Part shown: positions 24,494 to 34,943 of the stretch, piece after piece | Layout: every line of letters begins with the position of its first letter | How positions within the stretch are numbered: position 1 is the first letter of the stretch | Origin: Stutzerimonas kunmingensis | GTDB lineage: Bacteria > Pseudomonadota > Gammaproteobacteria > Pseudomonadales > Pseudomonadaceae | Direction of reading: 5' to 3' | Length of the DNA stretch: 64,000 bases | NCBI RefSeq assembly: GCF_900114065.1 | Contig: NZ_FORS01000004.1 | Coordinates: 310,001 to 374,000 of the forward strand | Notes under the pieces: model-generated | Told to the model about the DNA's origin: nothing | The model's input: the letters and a program-made list of their open reading frames with translations, nothing else | Databases searched by the model: none | Translations under genes and position numbers: made by a program

Positions 24494-26167
24494 TCAGGGT
24501 TTAACGACCATTCCCACGCCACGCCCACGCGGGTCTGACCCGGTCTGCAAGCGGGTGCCGTCGACGCGTATCGCCTGGATATCACCCATCAGCCAGCCCT
24601 GATCCTCGAGCGTGTAACCCATGGCTTTCAGCTCGTCGGCGACCGTGCCGGTGAGGGGGGCGTGGGCGTCGTAGTAGATGGTGTCCTTCGGCAGGAGCTG
24701 ATGGTGCACGCGTTGCGCGGCCACGGCTTTTTCCAGCGGCATGTTGAAGTCGTAGACGTTGTTCAGCACCTGAAAGATCGAAGTGAAGATGCGCGAGCCG
24801 CCCGGCGTGCCGAGCACCAGGCTGACCTTGCCGTCGCGCGTGACAATGCTCGGGCTCATGGAGGACAGCATGCGTTTGCCCGGCTCGATGGCGTTGGCGT
24901 CGCTGCCGACCACGCCGAAAGCATTGGCCACGCCCGGCTTGGCGCTGAAGTCGTCCATCTCGTCGTTGAGCAGGAAGCCGGCGCCCTTGACCACCACACC
25001 GCTGCCGTAGTCCAGATTGAGGGTGTAGGTGTTGCTGACTGCATTACCGTCGGCATCGACGATGGAGAAGTGGGTCGTCTGCCGCGGTTCGAGGCCCGGG
25101 CGCACCTTCTCGGTCTCGGAGATGGCCGTTGGATTGATCTCGGACGCGCGCTGCTTCAGGTATTCAGCCGATGTCAGCTTCGTGACCGGTACGTCGGAAT
25201 AGTCCGGGTCGCCGAGGTAGTCGGCACGGTCGGCAAAGACGCGCTTCTCGATCTCCGCCAGCAGGTGGATGTAGCGTGCCGAGTTCAGCTCGACGCCCTT
25301 GAAGTCGGCGGCGCGCTGCTGCTTCATGCCGATCAGCTGCGCCAGGGCGATGCCACCGGAGCTGGGCAGTGGCGCGGTGTAGAGGCTGTTGCCCTGCCAG
25401 TCGACACGCATCGGTTCGCGCCATTTGACGCGGTAGTCGGCCAGGTCCGCCTTGGTGATCAGCCCGTCATCACGCTGCATCTGCGCAACCAGCAAGTCGG
25501 CGGTCTTGCCTTTGTAGAAGTCATCGGGCCCCTTGTCGGCGATGCGCTCCAGGGTCTCGGCCAGCTCCGGCTGGCGGAACGTGGAACCGGGCCGCATGCT
25601 GCCGAAGTAATCCTCGAAGTTGGTCGTACCGTTGAACAGCCCGATGGCGTCCTCGCGGTACTGGAACTGCTGGTCGGCAACGGTGAAGCCTTCGCGGGCA
25701 TAGCCGACCGCCGGGGTGATGAGTTCGCTCCAGGGCAACTTGCCGAAGCGCTGGTGTGCCTCCCACATGCCCATCACGGTGCCGGGCACGCCGGACGCCT
25801 TGGCGCCAACCAGGCTCAGGTTCTCGATCACCTCGCCCTTGTCGTCGAGGTACATGGTCTTGCTGGAGGCCTTGGGCGCGACTTCCCGATAGTCCAGAAA
25901 GTACGGCTTGCCCTCAATGTACAGCGTCATGAAGCCACCGCCGCCGATATTGCCCGCCTCGGGGTAGGTAACGGCCAGGGTGAAGGCGGTCGCCACCGCG
26001 GCATCCACCACATTGCCGCCGGCCTTGAGCACCTGGGCGGCCACCTTGGCGCTGTACTCATCGGGGGCTGCGACCGCCCCGCCTTCCAGAAGCGCGCCGT
26101 GGGCGATGTGGCCGGTGGCGACGATCGCCACGCCAAGGGTCAACCTGCTGATCTGAAGCAAACGCAT
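24494..26167 (-). CDS. ggt: Gamma-glutamyltransferase precursor
   Basis: The 557-residue precursor has a signal peptide and the full GGT fold: GGNVVDAAVATAFTLAV and NIGGGGFMTLY in the large subunit. RQTTHFSIVDADGNAV marks the autocleavage site, with Thr364 as predicted nucleophile of the small subunit. MLSSMSPSIV and LGTPGGSRI complete the active site. In the periplasm it hydrolyses glutathione and other gamma-glutamyl compounds or transfers the glutamyl group. The ATG at 26167 has AAGGAT 7 bases upstream; other ATGs lie 3 and 9 codons earlier. A terminator follows. Confidence 0.95.
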   Translation of the reverse strand: MRLLQISRLTLGVAIVATGHIAHGALLEGGAVAAPDEYSAKVAAQVLKAGGNVVDAAVATAFTLAVTYPEAGNIGGGGFMTLYIEGKPYFLDYREVAPKASSKTMYLDDKGEVIENLSLVGAKASGVPGTVMGMWEAHQRFGKLPWSELITPAVGYAREGFTVADQQFQYREDAIGLFNGTTNFEDYFGSMRPGSTFRQPELAETLERIADKGPDDFYKGKTADLLVAQMQRDDGLITKADLADYRVKWREPMRVDWQGNSLYTAPLPSSGGIALAQLIGMKQQRAADFKGVELNSARYIHLLAEIEKRVFADRADYLGDPDYSDVPVTKLTSAEYLKQRASEINPTAISETEKVRPGLEPRQTTHFSIVDADGNAVSNTYTLNLDYGSGVVVKGAGFLLNDEMDDFSAKPGVANAFGVVGSDANAIEPGKRMLSSMSPSIVTRDGKVSLVLGTPGGSRIFTSIFQVLNNVYDFNMPLEKAVAAQRVHHQLLPKDTIYYDAHAPLTGTVADELKAMGYTLEDQGWLMGDIQAIRVDGTRLQTGSDPRGRGVGMVVKP

Positions 26168-26530
26168 CGTGCTCATCCTTATTCTTGTGGTCACCGCCGC
26201 CCCGCGGTGGCTGGGCGGTTATCACCAACATAGACAATGGGGGCGAGACGTAGGTGCGCAGCGGGCTTGAGGAGAATGCCGCGCCGGCCGAGAGAGAACG
26301 CGTGCTTCCGAAATGTGCCTATGAATATGCAGGCGAAGCCTGACTGGAAAAGCCAGACCTCAATATCGGCGAGGCATGCAGACTGGATATTTGTGAAAAA
26401 AATTTGCAGCGATGAGAGCGCGCCTGCTTGGCCCGCAATCGCATCTCAGGCCTTTGTTACGCGGTTTCGTCCGCCGGCACGAGGACGCCTATCGAGCCTG
26501 GCTGTCCGTCAGCGTCCGCTCCGCGGCTGC
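26168..26530. other. Intergenic region upstream of ggt; no gene seen
   Basis: About 360 bases lie between the ggt start and the end of the SDR gene, both on the minus strand. It contains an AT-rich patch near 26385-26405 that could be part of a promoter. No coding frame with family features, terminator or operator was recognised. Confidence 0.45.
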
Positions 26531-27232
26531 TTACCACGGCAACCCCTCCCCGCTATACGCATAGAACCCACCACTGGCGTCCGGCCCCAGCCCATCGATT
26601 ACCCGCAACAGATCCCGCGCGGCATCGCTCGCAGGCCTGCCGATTTCGGCGCCGCGGAATGGTTGTGACAGCCGTGAGTTCACCGTGCCCGGATGCAGCG
26701 CCAGCAGCACCGCATTCGGTTGGCTACGGCGCACCTCGATGGAAGCAGTCTTGATCAGCATGTTCAGCGCGGCCTTGGAGGCGCGGTAGCTGTACCAGCC
26801 GCCGAGGCGGTTGTCGCCGATGCTGCCGACCTTGGCCGAGAGCATGGCGAGCACGCCGCGCTGGCGGTCGAGCAGCCCGCTGAAGTGGCGCAGCAGCATG
26901 GCCGGGCCGAGGGTGTTGATCTGGAAGGTGGCGAGCAGCTGCGCCTGGTTGAGATCGGCCAGGCGCTTCTCCGGCATGAAGTCGGCACCGTGCAGCACGC
27001 CGGCGGCGTTGATGATCAGGTGAAACGGCCCCTGCCCGGCCACGCTGGCCGCGGCCTGTTCGATGCTGGCGGGATCGGTCAGGTCGAGCGCCGGCTCGGA
27101 CGAGCGACTCAGCGCAATGACCGACGCGCAGCGCGGATCGCTGCGCAAGGCATCGACCAATGCGGCGCCGATGCCACCGGATGCGCCAATGACCAGCGCA
27201 CGAAACCCTTCGGGGAATGATTCCAACGGCAT
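26531..27232 (-). CDS. Short-chain dehydrogenase/reductase (C-factor-like)
   Basis: The 233-residue SDR has the cofactor motif VIGASGGIGAALVDAL, then NAAGVLHG, and a catalytic YSYRASKAALNML (YxxxK). The length and the GTVNSRLSQPF stretch resemble the CsgA/C-factor group of SDRs. The substrate is unknown. GGAGAT is placed before the ATG at 27232, and the gene begins 14 bases after the stop of the UbiB-like gene, so the two are co-transcribed. Confidence 0.87.
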   Translation of the reverse strand: MPLESFPEGFRALVIGASGGIGAALVDALRSDPRCASVIALSRSSEPALDLTDPASIEQAAASVAGQGPFHLIINAAGVLHGADFMPEKRLADLNQAQLLATFQINTLGPAMLLRHFSGLLDRQRGVLAMLSAKVGSIGDNRLGGWYSYRASKAALNMLIKTASIEVRRSQPNAVLLALHPGTVNSRLSQPFRGAEIGRPASDAARDLLRVIDGLGPDASGGFYAYSGEGLPW

Positions 27233-27246
27233 GACGATCTCCAGAT

Positions 27247-28554
27247 TTACGGTCGACGGGCGTCGGCTTCGTTGCGCCAGCGTTCGATATGTTCGGCGAG
27301 CAGGTCGGCGATGGGCAGGCAAGCGCCGAGCCGGTAGAGGTTCCAGTAATGGCCTTCTAGGGTGCGGTTGATCAGCAAGGTGCCGGAAGCCGGTTGCAGG
27401 CTGCCGAGTGCGGACATCATCAGGGGGAACAGCTCGGACAGCCGTTGATGCAGCGCCGCCTCGCGGAAGTCCCACTGCGCGCCGGGTTGCAGCAGCGGGT
27501 GCAGCATCAGGTGAATGCTTCGGTACAGCCCGTGCGGCGGCGTGCTTCCCGGCTGGCGCCCGCCCAGGGCCTGAAAGCCAGGTTCCAGCGCTTCGCTGGA
27601 GATGCCACGCAGTGCTTCGAATATCTGCACGTAGCCGGCCAGCAAGCGCGGTTCCAGGCGCAGCACACTGCCGAAATCGTAGACCACCAGCTCGCCCTGC
27701 TCGGTCCAGGCCAGATTGCCCGGATGCGGATCGGTGTGCAGCCGCTGCAAGCCGAACGCCTGCTCGGCGAGCCACTGGCAAAGGTTTTCGGCCAGGCGCT
27801 GGCGGATCTCGACCGGTGCGTGCTCGACCTCGGCCATGGAACGGGCCGGACGATCTTCCAACACCAGCACGCCGGGGCGGCAGAGCTCGCTGGCGGCAAA
27901 GGGAATGCCGAGGCCGGGCCAGTCGCCGAAGTGCGCGCGGAAGGCTTCGAGGTGGTCGCGTTCGGCGGCGTAGTCCAGCTCTTCATCGATTGCCCGCCGC
28001 AGCTCGGTGTAGACCGCCTCCAGCCGCGCCGCTGGCGTGCCGAACAACCGCCCGAGCGGCATCAGCCGACGCAGTTGGCGCAGGTCCGCTTCGCAGATCG
28101 CGTGGATACCGGGGTACTGGATCTTCATGATCAGCGCCCTGCCCTGCAGATCCCGAGCGCGATGGACCTGGCCCAGCGAGGCCGCCGCCGCGGGCTCCGG
28201 CTCGATGGACTCGAACAGTTCGTACAGCTTGCCGTCGTAGACGCGCTGCAGATTGGCTTGCAGCGCATCGAATGGCAGCGAGGGCACCTGGTTCTGCAAG
28301 CGCGCCAGCGCCGCGCTGATCGGTTCGGGCAGCAGGTCCTGCCATTGCGAAGCCTGCTGACCGAGCTTCAGCACTGGGCCCTTCATCTGCCCAAGCGCAT
28401 CACCGAGCAGTTCACCGACCGGCACCCAGTCGATACGCGCCTTGCCCGGCGTGATGCGTTGCACCAGCAGGTTGCCAGCGATGCGCGCGCCGGTGCCGCC
28501 CAGTTGCAGAAACCGGCCCAGCGCCGAAGCCGACGGACGAGAGAATCGAGACAT
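27247..28554 (-). CDS. ABC1/AarF/UbiB-family atypical kinase
   Basis: The 435-residue protein carries the family hallmarks: the KxGQ motif in MKGPVLKLGQQASQ, the Ala-rich loop AAAASLGQVHRA, ALIMKIQYPGI, the catalytic-loop equivalent LHTDPHPGNLAW, and the metal-binding YDFGSV. Members support ubiquinone biosynthesis or lipid handling through an unorthodox ATPase activity. This one is shorter than UbiB and lacks an obvious C-terminal membrane pair, so it is not called UbiB itself. The ATG at 28554 (MSRFSRPS) fits; frame continues upstream but without family sequence. It precedes the SDR gene in an operon. Confidence 0.88.
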   Translation of the reverse strand: MSRFSRPSASALGRFLQLGGTGARIAGNLLVQRITPGKARIDWVPVGELLGDALGQMKGPVLKLGQQASQWQDLLPEPISAALARLQNQVPSLPFDALQANLQRVYDGKLYELFESIEPEPAAAASLGQVHRARDLQGRALIMKIQYPGIHAICEADLRQLRRLMPLGRLFGTPAARLEAVYTELRRAIDEELDYAAERDHLEAFRAHFGDWPGLGIPFAASELCRPGVLVLEDRPARSMAEVEHAPVEIRQRLAENLCQWLAEQAFGLQRLHTDPHPGNLAWTEQGELVVYDFGSVLRLEPRLLAGYVQIFEALRGISSEALEPGFQALGGRQPGSTPPHGLYRSIHLMLHPLLQPGAQWDFREAALHQRLSELFPLMMSALGSLQPASGTLLINRTLEGHYWNLYRLGACLPIADLLAEHIERWRNEADARRP

Positions 28555-28988
28555 GCGGGCGACCCGCGAAGGCAAAGGCTGATCATGGGGCAGCCCGGCC
28601 CATGATCCAAGGTTCAATGGTTGCAGTCTGTTGCGCAGCGGAGGGGTTCGAAGTAGCTCAAGAGCAACGAGCGAAGCGCCCGGGGGGACCGCGCAGCAGA
28701 TGGTCGCGCCGCCTGGAGAGCGCGCTGCAGCGGAGGTGCCGAGCACACTCATGCGGAACGGGCAGGCGGCTGGCGAGTCGGATTAAATGACTGCGCCCCT
28801 CGAACGTCGACCGCCAAACGCGCAATTTTCGGCACATCAGAAGCGCATCAGGCGACGATTCGAGCGGCATTCAGCCCGACCTGCCCACCAGGCGAGAAAC
28901 GGGCCTGTTCCCCTCCGCCTCCGTCCTGATATGGACATGCAGGAGTGGGAACGAAGCACGCAGCGGCGCCTGCGTTAAGGAGAACGGA
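28555..28988. other. Divergent promoter region between UbiB-like and KaiC-like genes
   Basis: The 434 bases contain no gene that can be supported. They must hold both divergent promoters. A TTAAGGAGA ribosome site lies at the right end for the KaiC-like gene. No clear sigma factor consensus or operator was recognised by eye. Confidence 0.45.
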
Positions 28989-30498
28989 ATGACCGATCCC
29001 ACTGAGATTGCTGTCGGTATCAACCATGACGACCAACGCGTTTCCACAGGCAGTGAAGGGCTCGACAACATCCTTGGCGGTGGCCTGGACCCGAACCGCA
29101 TGTACCTTTATGAAGGCAGCCCCGGCTCCGGCAAGACCACCATTGCGATGCAGTTTCTGTTGGAGGGCGTGCGTCAGGGAGAACGCGTCCTCTATGTCAC
29201 CCTTTCCGAAACCCGCGCAGAGCTTGAGCTAGTCGCCAAACGGCACGGCTGGAACCTCGACGGAGTCGACATCTTCGAGCTGGTCACGCCTGAAGCCACG
29301 CTTGACCCGGAACTGGAACTCACGGTGCTGCACCCTGTGGAGATGGAGCTGAGTGAAACCACGCAGCAGGTGTTCGATCGGGTCACCGAAACCAATCCGA
29401 GTCGCGTGATCTTCGACAGCCTCTCGGAAATGCGCCTGCTGGCGCAAAGCCCTCTGCGCTACCGCCGGCAGGTGTTGGCGCTCAAGCATTTCTTCACCAC
29501 CCGCAACTGCACGGTGATCCTGCTCGACGACCAGACTTCGGAAGTGGGCGACCTGCAACTGCATTCCATCTCCCACGGCGTGGTCATGTTGGAGCAGGTG
29601 GCAATCGACTACGGTGCCGAGCGCAGGCGTCTGCGGGTGATCAAGATGCGTGGCATCCAGTTTCGCGGCGGTTACCACGACTTCGCCATCCGCAAGGGCG
29701 GCCTGCGCATCTATCCCCGGCTCATCGCCGCCGAGCACCACTCGTCCTTCTCCGGTGAGCTGGCCTCGTCCGGTAATCCGGCACTGGACAAGATGCTGGG
29801 TGGCGGCCTGGAACGCGGCACCAACGCGCTGCTGGTCGGCGCTGCCGGCGTGGGCAAATCCTCGCTGGCCTTGAGCTATGCGGTCGCGGCGTGCAAACGC
29901 GGCGAGCAGGTCGCCTTCTTCGTCTTTGACGAAAACATCGCCACGCTGCTGGCGCGCGGGCGGGCGCTGGGGCTGCCCATGGAACCGTGGATCGAACAGG
30001 GGCTGCTGCATCTGCAGCAGGTCGACCCGGCCGAGCTGTCGCCCGGCGAGTTCACCGCCGCGGTCCGCCAGAGCGTAGAGGTGCGGGGGGCCGGCCTGGT
30101 GATTCTGGACAGCCTCAACGGCTATCTGCACGCGATGCCTGATGGCCGATTCCTGATTCTGCAGATGCACGAGCTGTTGAGTTATCTAGGCCAGAAAGGC
30201 GTGATCAGCATCATGGTACTGGCCCAGCATGGTCTGGTCGGGCCGATGGATACGCCAGTGGATATCAGCTATCTAAGCGATGCGGTTATCATGCAGCGCT
30301 ACTTCGAGCATGCCGGCGTCGTTCGCCGGGCCTTGTCAGTGGTGAAAAAGCGCAGCGGACGGCATGAAAACACCGTTCGGGAGTATCGCCTCAGCAGCGC
30401 TGGCCTAGAGGTCGGGCCACCGCTGAGCCACTTCAGCGGCATCCTATCGGGCACACCGGAATACACCGGTGATGCGACTCAGCTACTGACAGACGAGC

Positions 30499-30515
<17 letters not shown>
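28989..30515 (+). CDS. KaiC-like protein with two tandem RecA/AAA ATPase domains
   Basis: The 508-residue protein has two KaiC-type domains. The first has STGSEGLDNILGGGL and Walker A GSPGSGKTT (residues 43-51). The second has SGNPALDKMLGGGLERG and Walker A GAAGVGKSS (284-292). Walker B-type strands (RVIFDSLSEM, LVILDSLNGY) follow in each. At the position of the KaiC phosphosites the second domain reads DISYLSD (425-431), with Ser427 retained and Tyr428 in place of Thr. There is no KaiA or KaiB nearby, so a circadian clock is not implied. The gene overlaps the next histidine kinase gene by 17 bases, which points to a joint signalling role. AAGGAG precedes the ATG. Confidence 0.9.
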
Positions 30516-32184
<1,669 letters not shown>

Positions 32185-32420
32185 TCCACCCCTTCCTTAC
32201 GGGGCGTTCCAGGCGGGTCGGCCAATCCGTCAGCCCACCTTCAGCCGAGGCGACGCGTAGGTGTTCCCGCTGAAGTTCGGTTGGTTCGATGCCGTCATTG
32301 GTCTGTAACGTCGTAACAAGCCGGCGCGCCTGCGGTCTTCTGACTAGGCCCGACGAAAGCAACGGGCCATACATGATGCCGAACCCGCATTGACTCTTGC
32401 TCCGATCAGGAACTTGCTTC

Positions 32421-34628
32421 GTGTCGATACGCGCCCGTCTCATCTGGCTGGTCATCGCCGTCATCGCACCGGCGCTGGCCTTCGCGCTGTTTGCAACCTA
32501 TTCGGTTTACCGAGCGCAGTCACAGCAGATCGACCAAAGTATGTACGAGACCACTCGCGGCGTAAGTCTTGCCGTTGAGCGCGAACTTGATCGCTTCGGC
32601 GCAGTGGTCACGACGCTGGCCGCCTCGCCAACACTGGTGAGCGGCGATCTGCGCGCGTTTCATGAACGTCTACAGCAGACCGTTCAACCGATAGCCACCG
32701 GCGTTACCATATTCGACCCGAACGGCGTGCCCCTGGCTGATACGGACTACCCTTTTGGCGCGCCGTTGCCGATGCCACCGAGCCTGCCAGGCTTCGAGAA
32801 CACCCCGCTGCTAGACGTCAGTCCGATGTTTCGCGACCCGTTGACGCGCGTGCACAGCGTCGCCATTCACCGCCCGGTGATGCGTGACGGCCGAGTCGTC
32901 TACTACCTGACCATGAAGTTTCCGGTCAGCCGCATCGAGGCCCTGCTGCAAGCGCAGGAGCTTCCCGCGCGCTGGCTTGGTGCGGTGCTGGACCAGACAC
33001 ACACCATCGTTGCGCGCACCCGTGACCCCAGCAAACATGTTGGTGAGGTTGCGAGCGCCAACTTCGTCACCGACTTGCGCGAGGCTGTCGCTCGTGAAGG
33101 CAAGCTGAGCTCTGTCACCCGAGACAATCAACATGTGGTTTCTTTTTTCAGCCGTGGCGAAAGTTCAGGCTGGACGGTACTGATCGGTATCCCCCGTGAG
33201 GATCTGCTCGCCAGCGTATTGAAGCCCATCGGAACCGCGGCCATCGGCATCCTGCTGGTGCTCGCGCTGGCGATTGGACTGGCCATTGCGCTCGGCCGCA
33301 CCATCACCCGCCCCTTGACTCAACTGGACCAGGCAGCCGGTGCCTTGGCCCAAGGGGAAGTCTTCGAGGCACCTCGGACCGGCATGGACGAGACCGACCG
33401 GACCGCGCAGGTACTTGCCCAGGCCAGCAAGACCATTCACCGCTCGAGCCAGGAAATGGCAGAGCGGGTCGAGGAAGCCGTCGCCCAGGCCGAACGCTCG
33501 CATCGGGCGCTGCTACAGGGCCAGAAACTTGAAGCGCTGGGCAACCTCACCGCGGGTATATCGCACGAGTTCAATAACCTTCTGCAAAGCATGACCGTCG
33601 GCTTGCAGCTGGCCGACATGCTGAGCCCGAACCCCCGAGCCAAGCGCGCCATCGAGGCATGCCAGCGTTCGGCTCAACGGGCTACCCGCCTTACGCGGCA
33701 CCTGATGACCTTCAGTCGAAACCGCACCGGAGATGTCGAGCAGGTCGACTTGCGCGCATTGATTCTCGGCATGCACGAACTGCTGACCGGCGCGTTGCCC
33801 AATAACGTCGTTCTACAGCTCGACTTGCCGGACCGCCCCTGGCCGGCGGCGCTGGACCCGGTGCAATGCGAGCTGGCCATCCTCAACCTGGCGATCAATG
33901 CACGGGACGCCATGCCAGACGGCGGTCCGTTGAGCATCAGCCTGCACGACGTGGCGCATGGAGACATCGCCCTGCCAAGCCTGGGGACAAGGACCTATCT
34001 CGCCGTCGACGTCCTCGACACAGGTTGTGGAATGAGCAAGGAGGTCCAGGCGCGGGCATTCGAGCCTTTCTTCACAACCAAGGCCATCGGCGAGGGAACG
34101 GGCCTCGGTCTGGCGCAGGTCTATGGCTTCGCGCACCAATCAGGCGGCGCGGTAGCGATCGACAGCGAAGTCGGCAAGGGCACCCGCGTCCGCCTCCTGC
34201 TGCCACGCGTCGAACACCGCAGCGAACCGGCTGGCCCGGTAGAGAAGACACCGGAACGTGCCAACCGAACCACACGGGTACTCCTGGTCGACGACGACGC
34301 CGAGGTGCGCGAGGTGGTGATGTCTATGCTTGAGGAACTGGGCTATTTGGTCGACGAGGCGCAGGACGCGGATTCAGCCCTGGCCAGGCTCGCCGATGAC
34401 ACGCGCCCGCCTATCGATGTGCTTCTTTCGGATATCGTCATGCCCGGACGGCTGGACGGGGTTGGTCTTGCGGCGGAAGCTCAAGACCTATATCCCGAAC
34501 TGCCCATCATCCTCGCAACTGGCTACACCGAGCGTCTCGCCGCCGAGCACGGACTGCGTGTTCTAGCCAAACCCTTCACCAGCCAGACCCTGGCCGAGGC
34601 CCTTCTCGACGCGGTCAATACACCCTAG
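32421..34628 (+). CDS. Membrane hybrid histidine kinase with periplasmic Cache-like sensor
   Basis: The 735-residue protein has a transmembrane segment near residues 8-28 and a periplasmic region of about 240 residues with Cache-like sequence (TGVTIFDPNGVPLADTDYP). A second membrane segment and HAMP linker follow, then HisKA with AGISHEFNNLL (H382), HATPase (NLAINARDAMPDGG, GTGLGLAQVYGF), and a C-terminal receiver with LLVDDDAEV and phosphoacceptor D671 (LLSDIVMPG). The GTG at 32421 is chosen because AGGAA lies 8 bases upstream. A TTG 24 bases earlier is possible. It follows the KaiC/kinase pair by 236 bases with no gene between, and the two kinases share domain order, suggesting one pathway. 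Confidence 0.9.
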   Translation: MSIRARLIWLVIAVIAPALAFALFATYSVYRAQSQQIDQSMYETTRGVSLAVERELDRFGAVVTTLAASPTLVSGDLRAFHERLQQTVQPIATGVTIFDPNGVPLADTDYPFGAPLPMPPSLPGFENTPLLDVSPMFRDPLTRVHSVAIHRPVMRDGRVVYYLTMKFPVSRIEALLQAQELPARWLGAVLDQTHTIVARTRDPSKHVGEVASANFVTDLREAVAREGKLSSVTRDNQHVVSFFSRGESSGWTVLIGIPREDLLASVLKPIGTAAIGILLVLALAIGLAIALGRTITRPLTQLDQAAGALAQGEVFEAPRTGMDETDRTAQVLAQASKTIHRSSQEMAERVEEAVAQAERSHRALLQGQKLEALGNLTAGISHEFNNLLQSMTVGLQLADMLSPNPRAKRAIEACQRSAQRATRLTRHLMTFSRNRTGDVEQVDLRALILGMHELLTGALPNNVVLQLDLPDRPWPAALDPVQCELAILNLAINARDAMPDGGPLSISLHDVAHGDIALPSLGTRTYLAVDVLDTGCGMSKEVQARAFEPFFTTKAIGEGTGLGLAQVYGFAHQSGGAVAIDSEVGKGTRVRLLLPRVEHRSEPAGPVEKTPERANRTTRVLLVDDDAEVREVVMSMLEELGYLVDEAQDADSALARLADDTRPPIDVLLSDIVMPGRLDGVGLAAEAQDLYPELPIILATGYTERLAAEHGLRVLAKPFTSQTLAEALLDAVNTP

Positions 34629-34636
34629 AGCGAGGC

Positions 34637-34663
34637 GGAAGGCGCTCATGACTGACGCCTTCC
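34637..34663 (+). terminator. Hairpin after the second histidine kinase gene
   Basis: GGAAGGCG (34637-34644) and CGCCTTCC (34656-34663) form a perfect 8-bp stem with an 11-base loop, 8 bases after the kinase stop. It is followed by TGTTT. It probably ends the signalling transcript. Confidence 0.6.
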
Positions 34664-34692
34664 TGTTTGCCCGAAAAAATAATTGCCTTTTC

Positions 34693-34734
34693 TGCGGCGG
34701 GATAACCGCACCTATATGGTGCGCGAACGCCGCA
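34693..34734 (+). promoter_or_regulatory. Candidate xanthine-I (NMT1-motif) riboswitch aptamer
   Basis: Two nested helices are perfect: P1 TGCGGCG (34693-34699) with CGCCGCA (34728-34734), and P2 CGCACC (34707-34712) with GGTGCG (34718-34723) capped by TATAT. Between them is an asymmetric internal loop with GGATAAC on one side and CGAA (34724-34727) on the other. A small two-helix RNA with a conserved asymmetric internal loop is the architecture of the NMT1 motif, which binds xanthine and uric acid and lies upstream of NMT1-type transporters. The following operon encodes an NMT1-like binding protein and a guanine-deaminase-like enzyme. The match to the consensus is from memory and was not scored. 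The distance to the first ATG (209 bases) is long. Confidence 0.6.
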
Positions 34735-34943
34735 TAATTTCTGCGTCAGATTTGAAAACTACACAACGCCGGCCGCTCGCAGTGCACCTTTCAGAAACAC
34801 CTTCCGCCTCTTTTTGAAGCACCGGAAGGTGATGCCGAAACGGCATCGGCTTGCTCGATAATCTCTGCTTTTGCGCACGGCCGGCTCGGTTCGATACTGC
34901 GCTCGCCGACCGCCATTCCGCGTCGGCAGAGCAGGATCGAGCC
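34735..34943 (+). promoter_or_regulatory. Structured leader between the riboswitch candidate and the first operon gene
   Basis: No gene is seen here. CACCTTCCG (34798-34806) pairs with CGGAAGGTG (34823-34831), and immediately after it GATGCCG (34831-34837) pairs with CGGCATC (34841-34847) across AAA. These adjacent stems could be the expression platform that couples ligand binding to transcription or translation. No long T tract follows the second stem. AGGAT precedes the ATG at 34944. Confidence 0.4.

Noticed and set aside
24662-26233. A 523-codon open frame antisense to ggt
   Set aside because: It is the complement of a complete gamma-glutamyltransferase gene in GC-rich DNA, and its translation is rich in low-information Val/Ala/Gly/His runs with no motif.
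27247-28554. Calling the ABC1-family gene ubiB
   Set aside because: It lacks the ubiE/ubiJ neighbourhood and the C-terminal membrane pair expected for UbiB, so only the family is named.
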